DNA of 64,000 bases from an uncultured SAR86 cluster bacterium (lineage in GTDB: Bacteria > Pseudomonadota > Gammaproteobacteria > Magnimaribacterales > Magnimaribacteraceae): positions 31,651 to 95,650 of the forward strand of contig CALJVP010000009.1 in assembly GCA_937773605.1 (NCBI GenBank), read 5' to 3'. Both the position numbers and the translations under genes were made by a program. The number at the start of each line of letters is the position of its first letter. Within the stretch, counting starts at the first letter, position 1. Shown here piece by piece: positions 1 to 11,943 of the stretch. Below the pieces are notes generated by a model that saw only the letters and a list, made by a program, of their open reading frames with translations, did no database searches and was not told the DNA's origin.

Positions 1-1866
1 CATGTACATCAATTGATCTGCAAAGATAACTGTTCTTTTTAGCCCAGCTTTTCGATACACAGTATCAATTAAGCTCGAAACCGACTTGCTATCTAAAGTC
101 CTGTTTACTAACTCAAAAGGCATGCCTTCAGGAAGCAGCTCATATAAAAGGGCTCTTCCAACTGTTGTGTCTAATATTTGGGTTGCTTCATCTTCGAGTT
201 TATTAGGCTTTAATCTAACTTTAATTTTAGCCTGCAAATCTACTGTGTTTGAGTAAAATGCTCTGCTAACTTCATTCACTGAGGACATTATTCTGCCTTC
301 TCCTTTAGCATTAATTTTTTCTCTAGACATATAATATATACCTAAAACAACGTCTTGCGATGGATCAATAATTGGCTTTCCGTTTGAAGGAGAAAGGATA
401 TTATTTGAAGCCATCATTAAAGCTCTGCATTCTAGCTGTGCTTCTATTGTCAGCGGTACGTGAACAGCCATCTGGTCACCGTCAAAATCTGCGTTATATG
501 CCTTACAGACCAATGGATGTAATTGAATGGCCTTACCTTCAACAAGAACTGGCTCGAATGCCTGGATACCTAATCTATGCAGTGTAGGCGCCCTATTAAG
601 CATAACTGGGTGTTCTCTTATTACTTCGTCAAGTATATCCCAAACTTCTGGCTCTTCTCTATCTACCATCCTCTTGGCTAGCTTTATTGTATTGGCAAGC
701 TCAAGTTGTTGTAATTTTCCAAAAACAAAAGGTTTAAATAACTCTAATGCCATTTTCTTAGGCAAGCCACACTGGTGCAGTCTCAAGGTGGGTCCTACAA
801 CAATTACTGATCTGCCAGAATAATCAACTCGTTTTCCAAGTAAGTTTTGTCTGAATCTTCCTTGCTTTCCTTTGATCATATCCGCCAAAGATTTCAGAGG
901 TCGTTTATTTGATCCAGTTACAGCTCTTCCTCTTCTGCCATTGTCTAAAAGGGCATCAACAGATTCTTGAAGCATCCTCTTTTCATTTCTAGTGATGATA
1001 TCCGGAGCATTAAGGTCCAGAAGTCTTTTAAGTCTATTATTTCTATTAATTACTCTCCTGTATAAATCATTTAGATCTGAAGTAGCAAACCTTCCTCCTT
1101 CCAATGGAACTAGGGGTCTTAAATCTGGCGGAAGAATAGGCAACACTTCCAGGACCATCCATTCAGGTCTATTTCCCGATTCATTAAAAGATTTTAATAG
1201 CTTCAACCTCTTTGCAAATTTCTTTAACTTAGCCTCGGATTTTGTTAGAGGCATCTCGTCTTGAATATCTTTAATTACACCTTCAAGATCTAGTTCTTTC
1301 AGAAGGGTTTGTATTGATTCAGCTCCCATACCAGCATCGAATTCATCTCCCCAAGTTTCTAAAGCTTCGTAATACTCTTCATCTGTTAGAAGCTGACAAC
1401 TTTCTAAATCTGTCATGCCGGGTTCAATTACTATGAAAGATTCGAAGTAAAGAACTCTTTCAAGATCTTTTAATGTTAGATCTAAAGCCAATGCTAGCCT
1501 TGAAGGTAAAGATTTTAAGAACCATATATGAGCTACAGGAGCTGCCAACTCTAAATGGCCCATTCTTTCTCTTCTAACTTTTGATAAAGTTACCTCAACA
1601 CCGCATTTCTCGCACACAACTCCTCTGTGTTTCATGCGTTTATATTTACCGCAAATACACTCGTAGTCTTTTATAGGACCAAAGATCTTCGAACAAAACA
1701 GACCATCACGTTCTGGCTTAAAAGTCCTATAATTTATAGTTTCAGGCTTCTTAACTTCGCCGTAAGACCATGACCGAATTTGCTGAGGGGATGCAAGACC
1801 AGCTCTAATTGAATTGTATTCAACTCCATGACCCTGTGTTCTTAATAAATCTACTAAGTCTTTCAA
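1..1866 (-). CDS. rpoC: DNA-directed RNA polymerase beta' subunit, 5' part (gene runs off the left window edge)
   Basis: Minus-strand translation from a TTG start at 1866 gives [64 protein letters not shown]... and later [15 protein letters not shown] (catalytic Mg motif); SD-like AGGAG upstream; follows rpoB. Missing from the ORF track because it is open at the edge. Confidence 0.97.
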   Translation of the reverse strand, partial: MKDLVDLLRTQGHGVEYNSIRAGLASPQQIRSWSYGEVKKPETINYRTFKPERDGLFCSKIFGPIKDYECICGKYKRMKHRGVVCEKCGVEVTLSKVRRERMGHLELAAPVAHIWFLKSLPSRLALALDLTLKDLERVLYFESFIVIEPGMTDLESCQLLTDEEYYEALETWGDEFDAGMGAESIQTLLKELDLEGVIKDIQDEMPLTKSEAKLKKFAKRLKLLKSFNESGNRPEWMVLEVLPILPPDLRPLVPLEGGRFATSDLNDLYRRVINRNNRLKRLLDLNAPDIITRNEKRMLQESVDALLDNGRRGRAVTGSNKRPLKSLADMIKGKQGRFRQNLLGKRVDYSGRSVIVVGPTLRLHQCGLPKKMALELFKPFVFGKLQQLELANTIKLAKRMVDREEPEVWDILDEVIREHPVMLNRAPTLHRLGIQAFEPVLVEGKAIQLHPLVCKAYNADFDGDQMAVHVPLTIEAQLECRALMMASNNILSPSNGKPIIDPSQDVVLGIYYMSREKINAKGEGRIMSSVNEVSRAFYSNTVDLQAKIKVRLKPNKLEDEATQILDTTVGRALLYELLPEGMPFELVNRTLDSKSVSSLIDTVYRKAGLKRTVIFADQLMYM

Positions 1867-1875
1867 TGTAATCTC

Positions 1876-4800
1876 CTAATCGTCTATTTGTTCTAAATCT
1901 AAATCTATGCCAAGAGATCTAATCTCTTTAGTAAGCACGTTAAAGGATTCTGGTATGCCCGGTTCCATTTCAAAATTACCATCCACCAGGTTCTTGTAAA
2001 CCTTAGTTCTTCCAGCAACATCATCAGATTTTACTGTAAGCATTTCTTGCAAAGTATGTGCTGCACCGTATGCCTCTAGAGCCCAAACTTCCATTTCTCC
2101 AAAACGCTGGCCACCAAATTGAGCCTTTCCGCCCAACGGCTGTTGGGTTACAAGGCTGTAACTGCCTGTCGATCTGGCATGCATCTTATCTTCTATTAAG
2201 TGGTTGAGTTTTAAGATATACATATATCCAATGGTGGTTTCTCTATCAAATTTTTCACCCGTTCTTCCGTCATAAAGTTGGGTTTGACCATTTCTTGGAA
2301 GGCCTGCAAGTTCAAGCATAGATTTGACTTCCTCTTCTTTAGCTCCATCAAATACTGGCGTTGCCATGGGAACTCCTTCTCTTAAATTAGAAGCCAGCTC
2401 CATTACCTCTATATCTTTAAGAGAACTCAGATCTTGCGATCCGTTCTTTTCATAGATATCTGACAACAATGGTTTTATTTCTGATGCCTTTAAGCCATCA
2501 TCTATCATCTGCCCTATTTTTTGACCAAGTTCTTTTGCTGCCCAACCTAGATGGGTCTCTAGGACCTGGCCGACATTCATCCTTGATGGCACTCCAAGTG
2601 GGTTTAAAACAATATCAACAGGCTCACCATTAACATCATAAGGCATATCTTCTACGGGCATAATTACTGAAATTACACCTTTATTTCCATGTCTCCCTGC
2701 CAATTTATCACCCGGTTGTATTCTTCTTTTAATCGCAAGGTAAACCTTAACAATTTTTAAAACTCCTGGAGCTAAATCATCTCCACCAGTGACTTTATCT
2801 TTTCGCTTCCCAAAGGCTAGATCAAGATCTTCTTTGTATTCTTTAAGGCTAGTTTCAATATTCTCTATTTGATTATTAGCACTTTCATTTGCCAGCCTAA
2901 TCTTGAACCAATCAGCCTTGTCTAATGCCTCTAGATCTGTTTGTTTAAGAGTGGAACCCTTAGTTAGTCCTTTGCCAGAAACTACTTTTTTACCGACAAG
3001 GATGTTCTCTAATCTAGAAAATGCTGCCTCTTCAAGAATTTTTAACTCGTCATCAATATCTTTTTGAATATAGGCTAATTGAGACTCCTCAATATCTTGC
3101 GTTCTTCCATCTTTTTCAATTCCGTCTCTTGTGAAAACATGAACATCAATTACCGTGCCATCAGCACCCGACGAAACTCTTAATGAGCTATCTTTAACAT
3201 CTGAAGCTTTTTCTCCAAATATAGCTCTAAGCAATTTTTCTTCAGGACTAAGTTGTGTTTCTCCTTTAGGAGTAACTTTTCCTACTAAAATGTCACCAGC
3301 CTTAACTTCTGCACCTATATAGACAATGCCGTCTTCATCTAATTTAGATAAAGCAGTGTCTCCAACGTTTGGAATATCAGCGGATATTTCTTCTGGTCCT
3401 AGTTTAGTATCCCTTGATACACAAGTTAGTTCTTGAATATGAATACTAGTAAACTTATCTTCTCTAACCAACCTATCTGAAATTAATATTGAATCTTCAA
3501 AGTTATAACCATGCCAGGGCATGAAAGCTATTCTTACATTCTGTCCTAAGGATAATTCTCCTAAATCAATAGAAGGACCGTCAGCAAGTATGTCATCTTT
3601 ATTGATCTTATCTCCAGCAGAAACGATTGGCCTTTGATTAATGCAAGTATTCTGATTAGACCTTGTATATTTGATGAGGTTATAGATATCCACACCTGAA
3701 TCCCCAGCTTGGATCTCTTTTTCATCAGCCCTTACAACTATGCGACTTGCATCTATAGTTTCAACCGTACCGCCTCTAAGAGCAGTTACACAAGAACCAG
3801 AATCTCTGGCTACTAATCTTTCTACACCAGTGCCTACAAGTGGTTTCTCTGCTTGTAAGGTAGGCACAGCTTGCCTCATCATATTAGAACCCATCAGAGC
3901 TCTATTTGCATCATCATGCTCTAAGAAAGGAATTAATGAAGCTGCCACTGAGAAAGCTTGTTGTGGAGAAACATCCATAAAATCTACTCTTTCAGGGGGC
4001 ATGAATGAAAACTCATTTTTATGTCTTACTGGAACTAAATCTTCTATAAATTTGTCATTTTTATCTAAAACAGCACTAGCCTGAGCTATAACGAAGTCCC
4101 CTTCTTCAATTGCAGATAAATAATGAAAGTCTAAGGAAACTTTACCGGATTCAACCTTTCTAAAGGGGCTTTCTAAAAAACCATATTCATTAGTTCTTGC
4201 ATAAGCCGCGAGTGAATTGATAAGACCAATATTTGGCCCTTCTGGAGTTTCAATTGGACACACTCTTCCATAATGGGTTGGGTGTACATCTCTTACTTCA
4301 AATCCAGCTCTTTCTCTAGTTAGACCACCCGGTCCTAATGCAGATACTCTTCTTTTATGAGTAACTTCAGAAAGAGGGTTGTTTTGATCCATGAATTGAG
4401 ACAATTGACTAGAGCCAAAGAACTCTTTCACTGCTGCGGAGACAGGCTTTGCATTTATTAAATCTTGTGGGCCTAACTCATCAGTTTCAGCAGTGGCTAG
4501 TCTTTCTCTAACTGCTCTTTCAACTCTAACTAGACCAATCCTGTACTGATTCGAAATCATTTCGCCGACAGATCTTATTCTTCTATTTCCTAAATGATCA
4601 ATATCGTCTACCTGACCTTTACCGTTGCGAATTGATACAAGAGTTTTTAGTGTATTGAGGATATCTTCATTTTCTAGAATGCTATTACCTTCCAAAACTT
4701 CATGTCCTAACCTTTTATTGAACTTCATTCTTCCTACAGCAGAAAGGTCATACCTTTCAGGGTTAAAAAATAAATTGGTAAATAAAGTTGTTGCAGCCTC

Positions 4801-5943
4801 TTTTGTTGGCGGTTCTCCTGGTCGCATCATTCTGTAGATTTCTACAAGAGCTTCAATTTCATTTGTAGTGGCATCAGCTCTCAATGTATCAGCCATGTAA
4901 GGCCCTGCTTCGATATCATTTATGTAAAGTGTTTCTATTTCGCTAAGATTTTGTGTTTCTAAAACCTCCATAGACTCTTCATCTATTAAAGTATTTGCTT
5001 CTAATATGATCTCACCAGTGGCTTTATCTAAAAGATCTTTAGCCATAACTTGGCCAAACATTGCCTCGCTAGGTAAATCTAAAGTTTTTAACTTAGCACT
5101 TTCTATTTTTCTAATATGTCTTGCGCTTATCCTCTCACCTTTCTTAAGTATCAGTTCGCCTTTAGCAACGATGTCTACGGGCGCTATTTTTCCCATTAAT
5201 CTTCTTGGGATTACTTGAAGCTGGAAGGTTCCATCTTTCTTAACTTTATAGTTTTCTGTTTCGTAGAACTTTTCTAGTATCTCTTGGTTGGTTAATTTCA
5301 GAGCCTTAAGGAGTATGGTGGCTAGTAGCTTTCTTCTTCTGTCTATTCTTACGTAAACTAGATCTTTAGCGTCAAACTCAAAATCTAACCACGAACCTCT
5401 ATAAGGTATAACTCTTGCACCATATAAAACTTTGCCTGAAGAATGACTTTTGCCTTTATCATGATCAAAAAATAAACCTGGAGATCTGTGAAGTTGAGAC
5501 ACCACGACTCTTTCTGTGCCGTTGATGATAAAGGTCCCATGCTCAGTCATAAGAGGAACAGTTCCCATATATACACTTTGAGATTTTCCTTCTTTTAATT
5601 TTCCTGAATCTTTGTCTATAAAGAAAAGGTCACAATTAATATGCAAAGGAATGTCATATGTAATACCTTTAAGCTTGCATTCTCGTTCATTAAAGACTGG
5701 TTCACCTAAGTCGTAGCCAGAAAACTCCATTCTGGCAAATCCATTATGGCTTTCGATAGGAAAAATTGAGTTTAAGACTTGTTCTAAGCCCTGATTAGCT
5801 CTTTTATCAGAGTCAATATCGCGTTGCAAAAAAGCATCATACGACTGAACCTGAGTTGCCAATAAATTTGGTAACTCCATAACGCTGGAGATTTTTTCAA
5901 AACTCCTTCTAACTCTTTTCTTCTCAGTGTATGAAAAACTCAT
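1876..5943 (-). CDS. rpoB: DNA-directed RNA polymerase beta subunit
   Basis: 1355 aa; [18 protein letters not shown]...; RpoB motifs including [15 protein letters not shown]; operon context. Confidence 0.99.
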   Translation of the reverse strand: MSFSYTEKKRVRRSFEKISSVMELPNLLATQVQSYDAFLQRDIDSDKRANQGLEQVLNSIFPIESHNGFARMEFSGYDLGEPVFNERECKLKGITYDIPLHINCDLFFIDKDSGKLKEGKSQSVYMGTVPLMTEHGTFIINGTERVVVSQLHRSPGLFFDHDKGKSHSSGKVLYGARVIPYRGSWLDFEFDAKDLVYVRIDRRRKLLATILLKALKLTNQEILEKFYETENYKVKKDGTFQLQVIPRRLMGKIAPVDIVAKGELILKKGERISARHIRKIESAKLKTLDLPSEAMFGQVMAKDLLDKATGEIILEANTLIDEESMEVLETQNLSEIETLYINDIEAGPYMADTLRADATTNEIEALVEIYRMMRPGEPPTKEAATTLFTNLFFNPERYDLSAVGRMKFNKRLGHEVLEGNSILENEDILNTLKTLVSIRNGKGQVDDIDHLGNRRIRSVGEMISNQYRIGLVRVERAVRERLATAETDELGPQDLINAKPVSAAVKEFFGSSQLSQFMDQNNPLSEVTHKRRVSALGPGGLTRERAGFEVRDVHPTHYGRVCPIETPEGPNIGLINSLAAYARTNEYGFLESPFRKVESGKVSLDFHYLSAIEEGDFVIAQASAVLDKNDKFIEDLVPVRHKNEFSFMPPERVDFMDVSPQQAFSVAASLIPFLEHDDANRALMGSNMMRQAVPTLQAEKPLVGTGVERLVARDSGSCVTALRGGTVETIDASRIVVRADEKEIQAGDSGVDIYNLIKYTRSNQNTCINQRPIVSAGDKINKDDILADGPSIDLGELSLGQNVRIAFMPWHGYNFEDSILISDRLVREDKFTSIHIQELTCVSRDTKLGPEEISADIPNVGDTALSKLDEDGIVYIGAEVKAGDILVGKVTPKGETQLSPEEKLLRAIFGEKASDVKDSSLRVSSGADGTVIDVHVFTRDGIEKDGRTQDIEESQLAYIQKDIDDELKILEEAAFSRLENILVGKKVVSGKGLTKGSTLKQTDLEALDKADWFKIRLANESANNQIENIETSLKEYKEDLDLAFGKRKDKVTGGDDLAPGVLKIVKVYLAIKRRIQPGDKLAGRHGNKGVISVIMPVEDMPYDVNGEPVDIVLNPLGVPSRMNVGQVLETHLGWAAKELGQKIGQMIDDGLKASEIKPLLSDIYEKNGSQDLSSLKDIEVMELASNLREGVPMATPVFDGAKEEEVKSMLELAGLPRNGQTQLYDGRTGEKFDRETTIGYMYILKLNHLIEDKMHARSTGSYSLVTQQPLGGKAQFGGQRFGEMEVWALEAYGAAHTLQEMLTVKSDDVAGRTKVYKNLVDGNFEMEPGIPESFNVLTKEIRSLGIDLDLEQIDD

Positions 5944-5992
5944 AAATGCCCCTATCTAAAATTTAAAACAAACGGACCGGATTATGTTGAAA

Positions 5993-6379
5993 CTATTTAA
6001 GCTCTGCTTTAGCTCCAGCATCTTCAAGCTGCTTAAGATATTCTTCTGCTTCAGCTTTAACCACGCCTTCTTTGATTACAGAAGGTGCTGTATCAACTAA
6101 TCCTTTAGCATCTTTCAAGCCTAAACCAGTGATAGCTCTAACGGCTTTAATTACATCTACTTTCTTGTCTCCAACTTCAGCTAGATGAACATCAACTGGT
6201 GCGTCATCTTCTTCTGCGCCCGCATCACCACCGCCATCAGCAGCAGGTGCAGCAGCTGCAGCTACAGGTGCAGCGGCAGATACGCCAAATTTTTCTTCCA
6301 TTGCTTCAATAAGCTCGACTACGTCTATTACGCTCATTTCGGCTATTGCTTCTAATATCTCTTCTTTACTTAGTGCCAT
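5993..6379 (-). CDS. rplL: 50S ribosomal protein L7/L12
   Basis: 128 aa, Ala-rich hinge, [25 protein letters not shown]-terminal domain. Confidence 0.98.
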   Translation of the reverse strand: MALSKEEILEAIAEMSVIDVVELIEAMEEKFGVSAAAPVAAAAAPAADGGGDAGAEEDDAPVDVHLAEVGDKKVDVIKAVRAITGLGLKDAKGLVDTAPSVIKEGVVKAEAEEYLKQLEDAGAKAELK

Positions 6380-6413
6380 GATTTATTCTCCAATAAATTA
6401 TTTAGTTTAAAAA

Positions 6414-6947
6414 TTAAGATTCTGCCTGCTGTTTTTGTTCTTTAACCGCCTGCAAAGTTCTCACTAACTTTGAAGGAACTTGATTAAGAACAGAAACAAA
6501 CTTATTCATAGGTGCGTTCAGCATCCCAGCTAACTGAGCTAAAGCTTCATCTCTACTAGGCATATTTGCGATAGCAGATAACTTAGAAAGTTCTAATAAT
6601 GAATCGCCTAATGACAAACCCTTTACCTGAAAGTTCTTATTCACTTTAGTGAAGTTGTTAACTAATTTTGCTGCACTAGTTGGATCCTCTAAAGAGAAAG
6701 CAAGCATAGTGGGCCCTACTAATAAGTCTTCAAAACAAGAAAATTTAGTTTCACTTAAAGCTCTTTTTGCAAGAGTGTTACGAATAACTTTTAAGTGAAC
6801 AGCTGACGCTCTGGCTTCTGCTCTTAGCTGAGTCAACTCAGCTACTGAAGTGCCATGATAGTCAGCAGCAACTGCAGATACAGCTTTATTAGCTACATCT
6901 TGAAGTTCTTCAACTGCAATCTTCTTATCATCAATGCGCATTGGCAT
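6414..6947 (-). CDS. rplJ: 50S ribosomal protein L10
   Basis: 177 aa, VSAVAADYHGTSVAELTQLRAEAR...; AGGAGG upstream of the start; between rplA and rplL. Confidence 0.97.
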   Translation of the reverse strand: MPMRIDDKKIAVEELQDVANKAVSAVAADYHGTSVAELTQLRAEARASAVHLKVIRNTLAKRALSETKFSCFEDLLVGPTMLAFSLEDPTSAAKLVNNFTKVNKNFQVKGLSLGDSLLELSKLSAIANMPSRDEALAQLAGMLNAPMNKFVSVLNQVPSKLVRTLQAVKEQKQQAES

Positions 6948-7015
6948 CTTCTTATCCTCCTAATACCAAACTTACGTTCAGTATATTTTTGGAACGCAAA
7001 TCAAAAAAATTGATT

Positions 7016-7080
7016 GCACTCCATCTACGCAGGTTAATATTATTAAGTGAGAACAAATTTCTCACACCTACGGTCTTCGA
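7016..7080 (-). promoter_or_regulatory. L10 (rplJL) leader, autoregulatory mRNA element
   Basis: Minus strand reads GAAGACCGTAGGTGTGAGAAATTTGTTCTCAC...CCTGCGTAGATGGAGTGC, with the GACCG(C/U)AGGUG...CCUGCGUAGAUGG pairing pattern of the enterobacterial L10 leader; lies in the 191-bp rplA-rplJ gap. Confidence 0.85.
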
Positions 7081-7138
7081 TGAATACGACAGAGTCGTAC
7101 CATACTGAAGAAACCTTCCTATCTTTCTCAATGTCTAA

Positions 7139-7819
7139 TTAGATACTTAGAGAAGATAGATCTATCTCTACACCTGCTCCCATAGTGGAAGAAAGTGTAA
7201 TTTTTTTTATGAAAACTCCTTTCGCAGATGGTGGCTTATTTCTCTTTAAATCTTCTACAAGAGTTTCAAGATTCTGCTTAATTTGATCAGCGGTATAAGT
7301 TATATCGCCTATTCTTCCGTGGACTATTGCTCCTTTATCAGACCTGTAACGAATCTGACCTGATTTTGCATTCTTTACTGCTGTAGCAACATCCTTGGTA
7401 ACTGTTCCTGTTTTAGGGTTCGGCATTGTACCTTTTGGTCCTAAAACCTTTCCAAGTGGGCTTACAATCTTCATTGTATCTGGAGTTGCTATCACCACGT
7501 CGTAGTCTGCGTCTCCTCCTTTCATGGCCTCTGCTAAATCTTCCATGCCTACCACATCAGCACCTGCCTCTTTAGCTGCTGCTGCCATATCTCCTTCAAC
7601 AAAAACCGCTACTTTGCACGGTTTTCCTGAACCTGCTGGTAACAGCGTTGCCCCGCGCATATTTTGATCAGATTTTGAAGGGTCTATACCTAAATTAATA
7701 GCTGTATCAATGGCTTCATTAAATTTTACTTTAGGAGAGGATTGAAAGAAATCAATGGCCTCAGATATTTGGTATTTTCTTTGCTCCAACGTAGCAATGT
7801 TTTCTTGTCTTTTGCTCAT
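7139..7819 (-). CDS. rplA: 50S ribosomal protein L1
   Basis: 226 aa; GPKGTMPNPKTGTVT motif. Confidence 0.98.
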   Translation of the reverse strand: MSKRQENIATLEQRKYQISEAIDFFQSSPKVKFNEAIDTAINLGIDPSKSDQNMRGATLLPAGSGKPCKVAVFVEGDMAAAAKEAGADVVGMEDLAEAMKGGDADYDVVIATPDTMKIVSPLGKVLGPKGTMPNPKTGTVTKDVATAVKNAKSGQIRYRSDKGAIVHGRIGDITYTADQIKQNLETLVEDLKRNKPPSAKGVFIKKITLSSTMGAGVEIDLSSLSI

Positions 7820-8247
7820 TATCCTTCTACCTCTATTCCTGCACTTCTAGCACTGCCTGATAACGTTCTAACGGCTGCATCCATATCAGCTGCTGTTAGA
7901 TCAGGATCTTTAATTTTTGCTATTTCTTCCAGCTGAGCTCTTTTTACTTTTCCAACCTTTAAGCTGTTTGGGGTTCCACTGCCTTTAGGTATGCCTGCAG
8001 CTTTCTTTAGAAGAACAGCAGCTGGCGTGGTCTTGATGATAAAGTCAAAACTCTTATCTTCGTAAACGGTGATTACAACTGGACAAGGCATTCCTTGTTC
8101 CATTTCTTTTGTCCTTGCATTGAATGCATTACAAAAATCCATCAAAGCCAATCCGTGCTGACCTAAAGCTGGCCCAACAGGTGGGCTTGGAGAAGCTGCA
8201 CCGGCAGGGACTTGAAGTTTTATATAAGTAGTAATTGCTTTTGCCAT
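7819..8247 (-). CDS. rplK: 50S ribosomal protein L11
   Basis: 142 aa; [23 protein letters not shown]. Confidence 0.98.
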   Translation of the reverse strand: MAKAITTYIKLQVPAGAASPSPPVGPALGQHGLALMDFCNAFNARTKEMEQGMPCPVVITVYEDKSFDFIIKTTPAAVLLKKAAGIPKGSGTPNSLKVGKVKRAQLEEIAKIKDPDLTAADMDAAVRTLSGSARSAGIEVEG

Positions 8248-8780
8248 TATCCTTTCTCTATCTGATTAAATTGAAGTTCTACTGGCGTGGAGCGACCAAA
8301 AATTAAAACAGCAACGCGAACTTTACTTTTTTCGTAGTTCACTTCTTCTACTACCCCACTGAAATCATTAAAGGGTCCATCAACCACTCTTACCATTTCT
8401 CCCGGTTCAAAAGAAATTTTAGGTTTAGTTATATCCGAGCCTTGTTCTAATTGTTGCATGATGCCTTCAGCCTCTTTGTTAGAAAGAGGGGATGGTTTGT
8501 CTTTGGTTCCACCTATGAAGCCCATCACTCTTGGTGTGTCTTTTACTAAGTGCCAACTATCATCATTTAATTCCATGCTAACGAGTACGTAACCGGGGAA
8601 AAATTTTCTTTGTGTCTTTCTTTCTTGACCGCCTTTCATTTCAACAACTTCTTCGGAGGGAACCATTATTTCTCCAAAAAGCTCTTCCATGCCCAATCTT
8701 TCTATTCTTTCCAATAGCGCCTCGCGGACTTTATTCTCATATCCTGAGTAAGCATGAACTACGTACCACTGTTTATTCAT
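8247..8780 (-). CDS. nusG: transcription termination/antitermination protein NusG
   Basis: [30 protein letters not shown]...; the track ORF starts at 8810, but 8780 is the start that fits homologous N-termini and leaves a 2-nt gap after secE. Confidence 0.97.
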   Translation of the reverse strand: MNKQWYVVHAYSGYENKVREALLERIERLGMEELFGEIMVPSEEVVEMKGGQERKTQRKFFPGYVLVSMELNDDSWHLVKDTPRVMGFIGGTKDKPSPLSNKEAEGIMQQLEQGSDITKPKISFEPGEMVRVVDGPFNDFSGVVEEVNYEKSKVRVAVLIFGRSTPVELQFNQIEKG

Positions 8781-8782
8781 TG

Positions 8783-9142
8783 TTAACCTAAAATTTGAGC
8801 TGTGGCCCAACCAAATAAAGAATCAAGACCCCATAAAACTAATGCTGCAATGGTGATAGCAACTAACACGATCAAAGTGGTCTGGATGAGCTCAACTCTT
8901 GTAGGCCATACAACTCTTCGTATTTCTGTTCGGGATTCTAAAACTATTTTTAATGTTTCCCTACCTTCAGTTGTTGTTGTTGCTACAAAAAGTCCTAAAC
9001 CAGAGACTACTATTACACCTATGACTCTATAGAGTAGAGGCTCCTCAACAAAAGCAGAATTTCCATACACAGCAATGCCTATAAGGGCAATACCCACAAA
9101 CCAACGGATATAATTCTGCATATTTATATTCTTACTTTCCAT
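8783..9142 (-). CDS. secE: preprotein translocase subunit SecE
   Basis: 119 aa, three hydrophobic segments, [24 protein letters not shown] motif. Confidence 0.95.
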   Translation of the reverse strand: MESKNINMQNYIRWFVGIALIGIAVYGNSAFVEEPLLYRVIGVIVVSGLGLFVATTTTEGRETLKIVLESRTEIRRVVWPTRVELIQTTLIVLVAITIAALVLWGLDSLFGWATAQILG

Positions 9143-9172
9143 TAAAACGAAAAAGCTTCAAAGCGGTCCAAG

Positions 9173-9248
9173 TGGCAGGCCAGGAGGGAATCGAACCCCC
9201 AACCTATGGTTTTGGAGACCATCGCTCTGCCAATTGAGCTACTGGCCT
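9173..9248 (-). tRNA. tRNA-Trp (CCA)
   Basis: Minus: AGGCCAGTAGCTCAATTGGCAGAGCGATGGTCTCCAAAACCATAGGTTGGGGGTTCGATTCCCTCCTGGCCTGCCA; full cloverleaf, anticodon CCA, encoded CCA tail. Confidence 0.97.
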
Positions 9249-10431
9249 ATTCTATAATTTTCGTTACAACTCCTGAACCTACAGTTCTTCCACCTTCTCT
9301 AATAGCAAATTTCATGCCGTCTTCCATTGCAACAGGAGAAATTAATTCAACTGTCATATCAATATTATCTCCAGGCATTACCATTTCTACTCCTTCAGGT
9401 AACTCTACTGCGCCAGTTACGTCAGTTGTTCTAACATAGAATTGTGGTCTGTAACCTTTAAAGAATGGGGTATGTCTTCCACCTTCCTCTTTTGAAAGCA
9501 CATAAACGGTTGCTTCAAATTTAGTGTGGGGGTTAATAGCACCAGGCTTAGTTAAGACTTGCCCTCTTTCTACTTCATCTCTTTGAGTTCCTCTAAGCAA
9601 GATACCGACATTTTCTCCAGCCTTTCCTTCATCAAGAAGTTTTCTGAACATTTCTACACCAGTACAAACTGTCTTCTGAGTGTCTCTTATACCGACGATC
9701 TCAATCTCTTCGTTGACTTTGATTTCACCTCTTTCGATTCTTCCTGTAACTACAGTTCCTCTGCCTTGAATAGTGAATATATCTTCAATTGGCATTAAGA
9801 AAGGCTTATCAAGGTCTCTTTCAGGCATAGGTATGAAAGAATCTAAAGCTGCTACTAATTCAGTGATTTTTGCAGTGTATTCAGCATCGCCTTCAAGCGC
9901 TTTAAGAGCAGATCCAACAATTACCGGAGTGTCATCCCCAGGGAAGTCATATTCCGATAGAAGTTCTCTTACTTCCATTTCTACTAACTCTATTAGCTCT
10001 TCATCATCAACCATGTCTGCCTTATTAAGAAAAACAACAATATGAGGAACACCTACCTGTCTTGCCAGTAGAATGTGCTCTCTTGTTTGAGGCATAGGGC
10101 CATCAGCGGCATTAACAACCAATATAGCTCCGTCCATTTGAGCCGCTCCCGTGATCATATTCTTAATATAATCAGCGTGACCTGGGCAATCTACGTGAGC
10201 GTAATGACGATCTTCGGAATCATACTCTACGTGCGAAGTAGATATAGTAATTCCACGTTCCTTTTCTTCAGGAGCATTATCAATGCCATCAAAGGCAACT
10301 GCATCTCCACCTAAAGCTTCAGCTTGAACTTTCGTTATAGCTGCTGTTAATGTTGTTTTACCGTGATCAACGTGACCAATTGTTCCTACGTTGACATGAG
10401 GTTTAATCCTCTCAAATTTTTCTTTAGCCAT
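9247..10431 (-). CDS. tuf: elongation factor Tu
   Basis: 394 aa; [59 protein letters not shown]. Confidence 0.99.
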   Translation of the reverse strand: MAKEKFERIKPHVNVGTIGHVDHGKTTLTAAITKVQAEALGGDAVAFDGIDNAPEEKERGITISTSHVEYDSEDRHYAHVDCPGHADYIKNMITGAAQMDGAILVVNAADGPMPQTREHILLARQVGVPHIVVFLNKADMVDDEELIELVEMEVRELLSEYDFPGDDTPVIVGSALKALEGDAEYTAKITELVAALDSFIPMPERDLDKPFLMPIEDIFTIQGRGTVVTGRIERGEIKVNEEIEIVGIRDTQKTVCTGVEMFRKLLDEGKAGENVGILLRGTQRDEVERGQVLTKPGAINPHTKFEATVYVLSKEEGGRHTPFFKGYRPQFYVRTTDVTGAVELPEGVEMVMPGDNIDMTVELISPVAMEDGMKFAIREGGRTVGSGVVTKIIE

Positions 10432-10465
10432 TTCTTTTTCCTAAATATAAAAATTATTATTACTT

Positions 10466-10541
<76 letters not shown>

Positions 10542-10748
10542 AAAAAACCAGGTTTTTACTAACTCTTAGGGGTAAAAAAATTTTTATCATAAGGAACACA
10601 AGCTATTAACTTTTGTTAACTTATATGACTAAACCTGCCTACTACCCAAAGCTCGGTGCGCAATTAAAGTATTTTTACCCCATGATTGCAAGCTTTTTAA
10701 GACTTTTAAGCTTATTTTTAGTATTACGCCTAAGGACAATTTTCAAGA

Positions 10749-10833
10749 TGGTGGAGGAGGCTGGATTCGAACCAACGTACTCAGAGAGAACAGATTTACA
10801 GTCTGCCGCCTTTAACCACTCGGCCACTCCTCC
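10749..10833 (-). tRNA. tRNA-Tyr (GTA)
   Basis: Minus: GGAGGAGTGGCCGAGTGGTTAAAGGCGGCAGACTGTAAATCTGTTCTCTCTGAGTACGTTGGTTCGAATCCAGCCTCCTCCACCA; long variable arm, anticodon GTA. Confidence 0.97.
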
Positions 10834-10918
10834 GTAACCTTGAAATAGCGCGCAATTTTGTAGTTGCGAGTGAAGCTTGTCAACTTAATTTCAATAATTT
10901 GGTAACCTAATACTTATT

Positions 10919-11578
10919 ATGACCATACAAGACGGTTTGCTTTGCAAGAAAGAGATCACAAATAGATTAAGTAAAGACGCCCTAGAGCTTTTAAGCAAAA
11001 TCGAAATTAAAGAACAAACGAGTTCTACGAATGATGACGCCAAGGAAAGTCTTAAGAATTCATCTCATTTATTGTCAGCTCACTTTGCAGAACAACAAAG
11101 TGCCGGCAGAGGCAGGAACAGTCGAAAGTGGATAAGCCCTTTCGGGCAGAACATCTACCTTTCTTTAGCGTGGCAATCAAATTTAAGTTTTGCAGATATT
11201 GAAGGGCTAAGTTTGGCAATAGGAGTTGAAATAGCTGAATCCTTAAAAAACAATACGGATGAAGTCATTGAGATTAAATGGCCAAATGACTTATTAATAA
11301 ATCAAAAAAAGTTAGGGGGTGTTTTAATAGAAACTTCCAGCGGTAAAAAAGATAATTTAGAAATAGTTATTGGTATTGGTATTAATGTTTTTATGAAAAA
11401 TAAAGATTCTATAGAGATAGATCAGGATTGGACGAGTTTAGAAAATTACAAAAATAGAATTCTTGATAGAAACCTAATAGCTGCTAACCTTTTAAATAAC
11501 TTAGTTCAACTTACAGCAAAATTTAAAACTATAGGTTTTGGGGTTACAAACAAGCTTTTGAAAATAGGAACGTATTAA
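10919..11578 (+). CDS. birA: biotin--[acetyl-CoA-carboxylase] ligase, catalytic part (no N-terminal HTH; C-terminal domain in the next overlapping frame)
   Basis: SAGRGRNSRKWISPFGQNIYLSLAW (GRGRxxRxW motif), EIKWPNDLLINQKKLGGVLIET, VIGIGINV. Confidence 0.92.
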   Translation: MTIQDGLLCKKEITNRLSKDALELLSKIEIKEQTSSTNDDAKESLKNSSHLLSAHFAEQQSAGRGRNSRKWISPFGQNIYLSLAWQSNLSFADIEGLSLAIGVEIAESLKNNTDEVIEIKWPNDLLINQKKLGGVLIETSSGKKDNLEIVIGIGINVFMKNKDSIEIDQDWTSLENYKNRILDRNLIAANLLNNLVQLTAKFKTIGFGVTNKLLKIGTY

Positions 11579-11727
11579 TGAATAAAGACTGTGAGGTTTT
11601 GGCTAACGGTATAGTTGATTACCACGGTTCAGTTGTTGGCATTAATGATAAAGGTGAACTTCTAGTAAAAAGAAATAATGAAATTATTAATCTTCGTTAT
11701 GGCGAAGTTTCAATAAGAGAATTATAA
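11578..11727 (+). CDS. BirA C-terminal SH3-like domain encoded as a separate overlapping ORF (or the tail of a frameshifted birA)
   Basis: ATG overlaps the birA stop (TAATG). Translation MNKDCEVLANGIVDYHGSVVGINDKGELLVKRNNEIINLRYGEVSIREL* matches the BirA C-terminal pattern (GI...G...GID..G.L.V......I....GEVSLR). Confidence 0.75.
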   Translation: MNKDCEVLANGIVDYHGSVVGINDKGELLVKRNNEIINLRYGEVSIREL

Positions 11728-11736
11728 TGCGCGCGC

Positions 11737-11812
11737 GCTGGCGTAGCTCAGTTGGTAGAGCAGCTGATTTGTAATCAGCAGGTCGACCGTTCAAATCGGT
11801 TCGCCAGCTCCA
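11737..11812 (+). tRNA. tRNA-Thr (TGT)
   Basis: GCTGGCGTAGCTCAGTTGGTAGAGCAGCTGATTTGTAATCAGCAGGTCGACCGTTCAAATCGGTTCGCCAGCTCCA; cloverleaf, anticodon TGT. Confidence 0.97.
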
Positions 11813-11817
11813 TGTTT

Positions 11818-11870
11818 AAAGCCTTATTCTAATTGACTCTAAAGGTCATTGGTCTGAGGCTTTTTCTTTT
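11818..11870 (+). terminator. possible Rho-independent terminator after tRNA-Thr
   Basis: AAAGCCTTA ... TGAGGCTTT followed by TTCTTTT; long imperfect loop containing ATTGAC/GTCATT pairing. Confidence 0.5.
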
Positions 11871-11943
11871 AATTTTACTTTAATTACTACTTAAGCAACT
11901 CAAGTGCAAACTAAAGGGTTATTAATTTAATAAGATGAAATGT

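Noticed and set aside
372-1264. Plus-strand ORFs (372..587, 527..823, 992..1264)
   Set aside because: Antisense to rpoC coding sequence; no protein-like motifs.
6240-6290. Low-complexity Ala/Gly-coding repeat (gcagcaggtgcagcagctgcagc...)
   Set aside because: It is the normal Ala-rich hinge of ribosomal protein L7/L12.
10613-10837. 74-aa plus-strand ORF
   Set aside because: Its 3' half is the reverse strand of tRNA-Tyr; not a real protein gene.
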